This document shows, piece by piece, positions 56,213 through 64,000 of a stretch of 64,000 bases of DNA (the stretch's first letter is position 1; each line of letters starts with the position of its first letter). A program made the translations under genes and the position numbers. The notes beneath the pieces are model-generated. The model had not been told where the DNA came from, searched no databases, and worked only from the letters and a program-made list of their open reading frames with translations. This DNA is from Symbiodinium natans (taxonomy: Eukaryota; Sar; Dinophyceae; Suessiales; Symbiodiniaceae), in the NCBI GenBank assembly GCA_905221605.1, contig CAJNDS010000352.1, positions 62,001 to 126,000 of the forward strand, in the 5' to 3' direction.

Positions 56213-57444
56213 CCTTGGGGCCCCCAAGGCCCAAGGTCACAATACTCTGCTGCAGATCTTCCGGATGCTTTCCGATGCCTGGAGGCTGTGTACCTTGCTT
56301 TGCAAGGTGCTGCCCGCAGTTCCCTATAGTGAGTCCGTCTCTGGAAGAAATTCACGTTAAAGAGTCACAGGGTGCAGATGCCGCCTACACCAGCAGTTCA
56401 TTGCCGAGGCACCCCCGCGTTCAACTGCTGGTCGGTGGCGTATCTACTAGAATAGTACTGCCCTTACCTGAAGCGCTGCCGGCCAGTGCTCGATTGGTGT
56501 ATCTACTACACATATGAGGCCTTGTCATTTATGTTACAAGCAACGTCAAGGGCGCTGCAATACAGATGATCGCATTGGCGGCACCCCTTCCCACCATACC
56601 GGCCGAAAGACACTGAGGAGCTCTTGAGCCTTCTACCGACAAAGCCAGCACAGTGAGGTGTTTTGAGAGGCAACAAAAGGGGCCTTCCCAAGCTGAAAGG
56701 TTGTTTTTGTCTCCTGCGCCGTTCATTCCCTACCGCCTACGGTCTCTGCTGGCCCTTTTGCAATCCTTGGCACGCAGCTTTGGCAGTTCGTCCATGACGT
56801 TTCCCTCTAGCCACACGTGCCACTTAAAGCTGCCCCGCCTTTGCCAGGGAGACGTTTTTCAACACAGGCGACCACTTCGAGCATTCGAAGGCGCGTGGCT
56901 GGAAGCGGAAGTGGGCCTTGTGCTGCATCCTAAAGTCCTTAAGCATCCTAAAGCCCTGAACCGCGACTAGACACGTGACGAGTTGTGAGCTCCAGGAGGC
57001 TTGAAGGTGGAGCTGAGGATCGTCGAGGTTGCCGGCTGTCACTCGCTCGCCCCGCCTCCCCTGAGGCCCTGAGGTTGTGCTTCTGCCAGAGAACGCGGTC
57101 CGGTTCGGTCCCGTAGCCATCCGTAACCTCGGTCACTTAGCTTGGTGTTTATGGGGCTGTTGATCCGTCCCGGCCTTTCTTGGCTCATTGGTCTTGACCT
57201 GGCACAGGTGATGGCCGCGAGAATTCAGCCAATTGCCAAGCAGCTGCTGTGAGGGTCCAGCCATAAACTCAACCTTCTTCACTCTTAGTGCCGCTGCTGA
57301 TGCTCCCCAATATGAGGCCTCCTCCTTGATTCGCAGGGTCCAATGCTGCACTGCATCAGTGGTCTAAAGATGGATATCAACAGGCCTTCGCAAGCTTGAG
57401 GTCGCCTTGGCAAAAGTCCGTGTAAGCATAAGACTTGGGTTTTG

Positions 57445-59735
57445 TGAAAGTGTTTACGCAACCTGTGCTTCTTACCACAGGGCTACCTTCAGATACGCGC
57501 AGAAGGGGAGATCTCATCAAGTTCTTAGAAGGCTACTGTAGAGATAATAGCCCCCAACTTGCCAGCACCTACCCTTCAGCGTTGGTGCTTCACAGCTGCC
57601 GCCCACGCTGCTGCAACTTTTCCATTCAGCTGGCAGAATCACAGCAAGGTGACGCGAGCTCGCATTGAAATAGGTGAATTGAGCACACCGAACTCACTGC
57701 CGAGGGGGCTCTGGAGTGACCCAGGCTTTTGTGAGCCTACATTCAGGGGTTGCAACACTTAGCCGTGGACTCTGATTTTAATGCAAGTCAATGAGTTTTT
57801 CGCACATTCGCCCCTGACAGTTTGCAGCTCAAAGATGCTCGCCCGAGCGCAACATGCTACAGGCCTCATATGAAGAACGACATGATCCAAGGAGGGTTTC
57901 CGATGTTTAGAGGCTCCATGGCCGCTACTGAAGGCCCCGAAGCATCTCAACTGGCAAGAACGATTGCGACAGTTATTTTCGCACACGAAATTCAGCCAGG
58001 CCCTCACCCAGGCGAGCTTCGGTTATTTCCGGTTATTTCCGGTTGCGGAATAATGCAGCCAGATTCAGCCAGTGGCGAAGGCCTGGACAACAACTTGACC
58101 ATGAGCCCAGTGAGGCACGTGCCCGAATGCAGGCTCAGGTCTGCGAAGCTGGTCGGCTGCTTTGCAAGACATGGAAGTGGAGCCGACTCCAAGTCGTGGC
58201 CCCTGCGGCAAACGACCGGCCACCATCCCCCAGCTCGGGGGCTCATTCAAGCAGACGGTCTTATTCATCCTCCAGCCTTTAAGCTGTTGAAGTCCGAGCC
58301 TACCCGCCAGTTCCGTCGACGGGCGCAAGCTACAGAACATGTTCAGAAGCTACCAGCTGCCAAGGATGGGGCTGCAGCAAAGGTTGGCTGCCTGGGCAGA
58401 AACCTGGCCAGAAGTTCAGCGAGGCACGTGGCCCACTTCAGGCTCATGTCTGCGAAGCTCTTCTGTGTCTTCGCAAGGCATGGAAGTGGAGTTGATTCAA
58501 CATGGCCGCCGCAGCAGACCAGCACTGGTGTGCCACGGCTCCAAGTATTGCAGTATTCAAGCAGACGGTCCTCGGACTCCCTCGCTCCCACCGCAACATC
58601 TAGCATCGACATTGATTGAAAAAACGTGTGAGAGCGTCTCGCGCCTCCGTCGTTGTGGGCTCATCCTAGCGCAGCTTTACGCCCGGCAACGTCTCGCAAA
58701 TATGAGTGGCTCACTTGCAAGTTCACAATCCTCCACCTCAGACCTTGGGGCCTTTAGGGTTAGGGTTTTGGCGATGTACGCAGCCAGAGTTTCGATGTAC
58801 GCCTGCCTGCCTTTGGTTACACTGTTCGGAAGACTCCTATAGGAGCCCGGAAATCCGAAATCCGCAAGTCCCCCGTAAACCCGAAGCCCTAAATTCAATT
58901 GCGACAGCCTTGATTTTGTATTCGAAATGACTCGAAATGACCTTTTGAGCCCGGTCGCGGGTAGAGTAGTCCCCCTGACCAAAGTGTTGTCCTCCAGTCG
59001 CCTGTAAGAACAGGACAAACAGAAAAGACCTGATCTCTCTTGCGTGGCAGGTGACATATCCCGCCTTGAAGGCTCATGAGCTTAGTATCTGGTTTAGCCT
59101 GTCTTTTCAACCTCTCATTATGTTCGCAGTGAGCAGAGAGCGGTTTAATCAGAATCACCCAGATGTCGCTTCCCGTGTCGGGACAGTACGTTGGTAGGCC
59201 AATGGCAAGTTCATGTTGAGAAGGTGAGGAGAGCTCCTGCGCCCCAAAAACCCAGAGCCATAGCATTGAAACGTCGAAGCCGACTCCTCCGGAGGCTCTT
59301 TTGCGCAGGCTCAAAGCGCCCGCCATCATGGCAATGTGCCTGTGGAGGTTCACGCCTCCAACGACGCCTCCCAATTGCGTTGAGGGCTTCAAGGACTCAG
59401 AGCTACGGCCTTTTTTTGGGGATTTCGTTTCAGGCATCTTTCTCCTTACCGATCTTGAGCGGCCTCGGCGAGCTGCCTTGGCGTCGCGGCCGGCCAAGCC
59501 CACTTTGACTTGCGGAACGTGGGCACAGGCAGCGCAGTGGCGCTCTGGAAATCACGAACCCGCGCTCACCGCTCGCTTCGCCCTGGCCAGTCGAAGGGGC
59601 CCTGAACCTAAGATAGCTGCTTGTGTCTGCCAGAACCGTCGGTCCTTGCACGGGAACCCCCACCCTTCTCCACACAGAACCTTCGTCTGTCAGATCCAGG
59701 CCAAGGGATCTTCTGGCGCCTCTGTGGACTCGAAG
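57445..59735. repeat. Block x copy 3
   Basis: Homologous in patches to 25490-27715: CAGTGAGGCACGTGCCCGAA (58109), AGCGAGGCACGTGGCCCACT (58417), GTCCTCGGACTCCCTCGCTC (58568) and CAGAACCGTCGGTCCTTGCA (59630). The part 58680-59500 is mostly unique. The frame 57822-58619 (265 codons) runs across repeat words shared with 26060 and 27330, where it is broken, so I do not call it a gene. Confidence 0.75.
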
Positions 59736-61580
59736 TGATCTGTGGATGAGACCTGGCTTCCAGTGAAGGATGCTCCAAAGACCACAGTGCCAAAGCCTGG
59801 AGCCACATACAGCCTACAGCCTGTATGGCGTTTTGGGGGGTCCGGATGGTCCGGCTTGGCCTGTGAGACGAAGGGCTGAGACTGGCACGCGCCTGATGTT
59901 GAAGGATTAAAAGGGCCTCTCCGCGCGGAGGACTCGGAGGACTCTATGCTTACATCAGTCTAGCATGTTCTGTCGTAGCCGAAGGCCACTGCGCAATCGA
60001 ACCTGGTGCTTCTTCTCGCGGGATCCTCGAGAGGCTAGCAACTGCATCAACTGCAGAAACGTGCACTAAACGACAAGCGCATGCCTGTGCTGCATATGCT
60101 TTTACGTCCAAGGACGCCCGGCAGCCGGGAGCTAACCGACAGGATGGTGTCAGGTCTGAAGCGCTGCAGATCCCGTTGAAGACGCCCTGGCCCGCTGCAC
60201 GGCCGAGGCCGCGCTAGAGCCGGCGGTGTGGGTGAGACTGTGCGCACGGACAGGCTAACCTGGGCAAGCCCGTCCTTCCTTCTGGCCCTGTGTGTCCGGT
60301 TCCGTTCATCCGTCGGCGGTGCCTCAACAGATGAGAAAGGATGAAAATCGATGCCGGGGCTGAACACAAAGAGCAGCTGAGGCGATGGCCTTTGCGAAGC
60401 CGAAAGGCCTCGCCCTGAACCCTATAAGCCATCCAAGAAGCCCTTGCGCGGCAGCCGCTTCGTCTCGCATGGCCTGGTAGCCTGCATCCTCGGCAAGCCG
60501 TCCCTGTGTTGGGCCACCCCATAATGGGGACTTAGGCTTGCTACACCCATCAAAGATGTCAGTTTCGGTCCCGGGCAGCCCTTCTTGTGCCCCCGGCACA
60601 CATGACCGTGAAGCCATGATGTTCAAAGACCAGGCGTGCAGCTCTTATTCGGCAGAAGGAAGCTGGCCAAAGATCTTTGTCTGGGGGAGCGGTGGCGCAT
60701 GGTAGTCTTGGGGTTAAACCGTTGCCTGTGAAAATTTGGAGGTGTTATCGTCGGGGGCTTGCCCCTCACTTTCACACTCCCTTCGCGGCGGGACCCGGTG
60801 GCACGGCAGATGTCGATTAGTTTTGGGAGGGCTACCGACCACTTCAACCCCCAGATGCTGTTAGATGCCAAGTGCAAGGAGACGACGTGGAGTTTTGTCT
60901 TAAACGACCCTGCCTCTTTAATCCGGCGTGAGCATGTCATAGCATGCTGGAGGCTAGAGCATCACGCTTGTGCTGATTGCCTCCGTGGGCCAGCTGTTTG
61001 CGCCTGCTGCGGAGGCATGATGTGCGCTCAGCACCGCTTCCGGCCATCCGCAAAAGCCTCGCCCTCCACTTCCTGCCTCCAGCTCGTGCTGCGAAGGTCC
61101 TCGTTCCCTCCTTTCAGAGCCAACCGGCACTTTTGTCTTGACAGGTCATCGGGCACCACAGTGCAAGCTCCCTATCGTGTGCCCGCACTTCTGCTTTCCT
61201 GAGTGAGGCACGTGCAGGATAGCTCACCCACGTCGTGTTTTGCTGCTTGTGCCAGCTGCGTATGCACTTTCCGACACCTGCTGATTGTTTACTTACAGCC
61301 AAAGCCGCTTCTGGCTCCAACCCTTCCCGGAAGGCCTGCAAATATGTAAGCGCTCGCAGGAGCTCCATGCAAGCTGCACGCAGTACTGGCACAGCGAAGG
61401 CTTGCTTGGCCCGGCAGGCTCTTCTCCACACATGCATGCTTCCTTGGCAGGTAGAACCTGTTCATCTCCTTGCTCGCGTCTGTGCTTTCTCGCTCCTTGT
61501 CTATGCCTCCTGCTTCCAAAGCCATGAAGCACACCTAGGAGATGATGTCAAAGGTTGGTGTTTTTCAGTGTGTAGACCAA

Positions 61581-61715
61581 GCGTGAGTCGTGGGTTAACA
61601 CTATTTATGGTCTGTAGTTGGATTGCGACGCTTAACATGGGCCATGGGCGGTGGGGCGTTGCTCAGAGAGCATTGCCTATCGGGCTGCAGACGGCAGCTG
61701 ACGGATTCCCGAGTC

Positions 61716-61751
<36 letters not shown>
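61581..61751. mobile_element. 171-bp insertion with 7-bp target duplication
   Basis: AGACCAA stands at 61574-61580 and 61752-61758. Between them lie 171 bases starting GCGTGAGTCGTGGGTTAACA and ending in a (GA)n tract (about 61718-61751). Core copy 2 (near 43057) reads GTGTAGACCAATCGCAAGC without it. There are no inverted ends, and a simple-repeat tail with a target duplication is the pattern of a retroposed short element, but I see no tRNA-like promoter boxes. No other copy in the window. Confidence 0.78.
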
Positions 61752-61756
<5 letters not shown>

Positions 61757-63434
61757 AATCGCAAGCTGCCACTGCGCGCAGCACGTAGGCCTAAGGACGA
61801 GCAGCCGCTCCGCAAGTGCAGACTGCCGGGCCTGCACTTGCAAGCATGCAGGCGACTCACTCGAGAAGTGCTAGGACTTGCCTGTGCTCCAGAAGGTCTT
61901 GACGCACAGTTATGGGATCTGTCACAACGCCGGCCATAGCTTCGCTGGTCTCTGTCGACACCCTGGATACTTCGGGTACTCCGGATACTCGGTTCTACAA
62001 GTCCTCTCTCGTTACCCGACGGCTCCCCGCCCCAACTTCTTCGACTCTGTCTCGATGTCTTTGCCTTCCAGGAGAAAGTTTGGAGACCGGGACAAGTGGT
62101 CGAGCTGCTTCACCCCTGAAATCTCCACATTTGTTGGGGCAGGCTTGTCCACGCGGCTTTGTGTTCTCTCCGTTGCGTCTTAGCGGCTCATGCGTGAACT
62201 TCTTCCTGCATCCATCATGGGCCTCTGCTTAGATGCGGAACTTGCAGACAGATAGATATACAGGTTTTCATGTATGCATATACATTGTGCCGTGGTTTCG
62301 GTGCAGAGCGGTCCACCACCGGACACGACTACCACACCACGGCAGCAAAATGCGTCAGCCGGCACCGACAGTCTCCGACCTTCCACGCCTGCTAGGTTCG
62401 TAGCGGTGTTCGCAGCGCTCGCTCCCAGCATGTGGTCCGGGGAGGCTGCGCCGATGCCGCTGATGCCGGTGGGCCACGAGATCGCGGCGGACCTGCGTGA
62501 CTCTGACGCTTGTCACACGTGCCACATCTTGTCATCGAATGTGGCACCTGCAGATTTGGCCACGTGCTTCGGTGCAGCATGAGCATGCATGCGACTTCGG
62601 CCCCATGCAGGGCTCTGCGTGCTATTTGCCCTACCAAAGCCAAACCCGGCGCCACCTCGTGGCGCCACTGATTGGGATGATCGGGCTGCTGACAGCCCTG
62701 TGGACTTCAGGCCCGTGTGCTAGCCGAGCTTGTGAGTTCGGTGGATTCTGTGTGTCTCGGCCTCCTCACCTGGAGCTCAGGCGAAGAGGCTCCTGCTTTC
62801 CTGGCCAGCTCAGTCTACACAGCACCGGGGGCCGGCCCGCGTTGCGACCCAAAAGGGGGCCTGAAAGCAGAAGCTTCCAAGCAGGTGCGCTTCTCCAAGC
62901 TTGTGCCTGCGCTTATTTGCAAGACGACGGAGGCGATGCCCGGCAGCTACCGCAGATGGATGTGTCGATTTGCTGATCCATGGCCATTGTGGCTTCAGAG
63001 CCACACGCCTCTAGCCTCTTAAGCCATCGAAAGCCGGCGAAGGCCTCGGGCCTTCCATCTGCATTGCCTCTATCCTCGGCACGACTTGAAGGTCGGCGTG
63101 CCACGCGACTGCGTGCCGAGCCTCTTCATCCCACCTCCGTGCGCACTTTGCCACGGAAGTCGCGTGCCTACAACGCCCTTCTCTCTCGCGGGTGAAGTTG
63201 AACTATAAGCTCCGCCTCAGCTGCAAGTCTGTCATGCATAGGCTGCATAGGGGTGTGGTATGCACGGGTCCTTGAGGCATTTTCAAGGTCAGAAGCCGGG
63301 TTGAGCCGCTCGTGCCGCTCGGAGCGCACTTCGGCCGTCTCTCTCCCAGCTTTGTGGAAACCCGGCTCGTCCCGCGCAGCACACGGAGCCTGCTGCTGCT
63401 CGGAGAGGTGACACTGATGCGCTCCCACACTCGG

Positions 63435-63530
63435 CGCGCCCCTGCGCACCGCGCCCGCGCCCCTGCGCACCGCGCCCGCGCCCCTGCGCACCGCGCCCGC
63501 GCCCCTGCGCACCGCGCCCGCGTCCCTGCG
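63435..63530. repeat. 21-bp GC-rich tandem repeat
   Basis: About four and a half units of a 21-bp word containing GCGCCCCTGCGCACCGCGCC. Core copies 1 (30990-31035) and 2 (44740-44795) have about two. The frames (RGAGAVR repeats on the minus strand) follow from the period of 21. Confidence 0.9.
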
Positions 63531-64000
63531 CCTCCGACCTCACGCACGCGGTGGACTACAGATTGTGGAGGTCCACTGACGTCGCTGCCTGAGCGGGGGT
63601 GTCGCGGGGCAGCTTGAATGCACCGCGTCGCCACAGGGTTTGCCGTGCTTCTTGCTGCAGCCTAAGAAAGCGCTTGCGAACACGCCTGCGAAAAGCACGC
63701 GCCAAAGCATGCGCACGATGCAGGCCCCAGTCCCTGATCACCCGGTGGTGCGCCTTTCGCCGTCTGCGCTCTGCTTTGTTCTCACGTGGCAACCTCGCGC
63801 GGCCGCGGCCGGGTGTGTGGGTTTGAGAGCGCCCTTGCAGGGACCCTGGCCCTGCTGTCTCGTGCGCTCGCTGTGCTTTCCCCACAGGTGCTACATCTAC
63901 AAGCGGTGCCTGAGGTTCCGGAGGCACCTCTACGATGCTTCTCGCAACGGAACGATCATGAAGCTATCCAGAAGAGACGGCCTCGGGGGACACTAGTTGG

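Larger units (their letters stand above)
54660..57445. repeat. Macro-repeat blocks q-r-s-t-u-v, last set
   Basis: Block q appears twice (GTCGAGGCGACGTCGCGAA at 55164 and 55428), then r (55556-55800), s (55805-56040), t (56030-56560), u (56515-56970) and v (57050-57440). The order agrees with 16980-19070. Up to the window end no gene is supported. Confidence 0.8.
59735..64000. repeat. Core macro-repeat copy 3 (blocks a-g), cut by the window end
   Basis: Aligns with 41345-45290 at high identity: ATGATGTTCAAAGACCAGGC (60617), CTTCTTCGACTCTGTCTCGA (62037), GATGCCGGTGGGCCACGAGA (62462) and GAGGTTCCGGAGGCACCTCT (63912). Private differences are the 171-bp insertion at 61581 and the longer 21-bp tandem repeat near 63435. 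No supported gene. Confidence 0.9.

Noticed and set aside
57822-58619. A 265-codon frame in block x copy 3.
   Set aside because: It crosses repeat words whose homologues near 26060 and 27330 are in different frames and interrupted. Composition is unremarkable and no domain is visible.

Overview
This is a eukaryotic nuclear sequence from a repeat-rich, GC-rich, gene-poor genome. Many interstitial blocks of the heptamer CCCTAAA/TTTAGGG (the telomere repeat type of plants, dinoflagellates and some other algae) lie in a sea of degenerate duplicated blocks. A decayed reverse transcriptase on the minus strand resembles a protein family I know mainly from dinoflagellates, so a dinoflagellate (Symbiodinium/Polarella/Prorocentrum-like) is my best guess. 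Another microalga cannot be excluded. I see no operons, tRNA, rRNA or CRISPR. Most open frames here are by-products of GC-rich or period-3 repeats.

Layout. (1) 1-6500 is the only part with recognisable genes. A 52-bp minisatellite (1-1865) is followed by a two-exon gene (1990-2945) of unknown function whose single predicted intron is made almost wholly of telomere-type repeats. Then come a 51-bp minisatellite (3672-4490) and, on the minus strand, a decayed DExQH nuclease-like domain (4550-4873) next to a decayed reverse transcriptase (4941-about 6480). (2) From about 6850 to the end, the window is a mosaic of some 25 sequence blocks. I label them a-n (core), o-v, y and x. Each recurs two to five times in nearly the same order and strand, so this is a degenerate macro-repeat. 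The best core copies start at 27715, 41345 and 59735 (cut by the window end). A partial core lies at 11230-15840 and a fragment at 6850-8400.

Comparing the copies by eye gives 'empty sites' that expose insertions: a two-copy MITE-like family (11357-11597, 19075-19319), a 458-bp MITE-like element (11985-12442), a 112-bp MITE/introner-like element (34440-34551), a 171-bp insertion with a 7-bp target duplication (61581-61751), and several insertions of pure telomeric heptamers. One of these is exactly five TTTAGGG units between 9-bp direct repeats (15124-15176). The same kind of event explains the telomere-repeat intron at 2069-2331, which is bounded by 24-bp direct repeats and splices in frame.

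All family assignments come from pattern recognition without database searches. Block boundaries are read by eye and are approximate to tens of bases. Boundaries of the named insertions were counted base by base.
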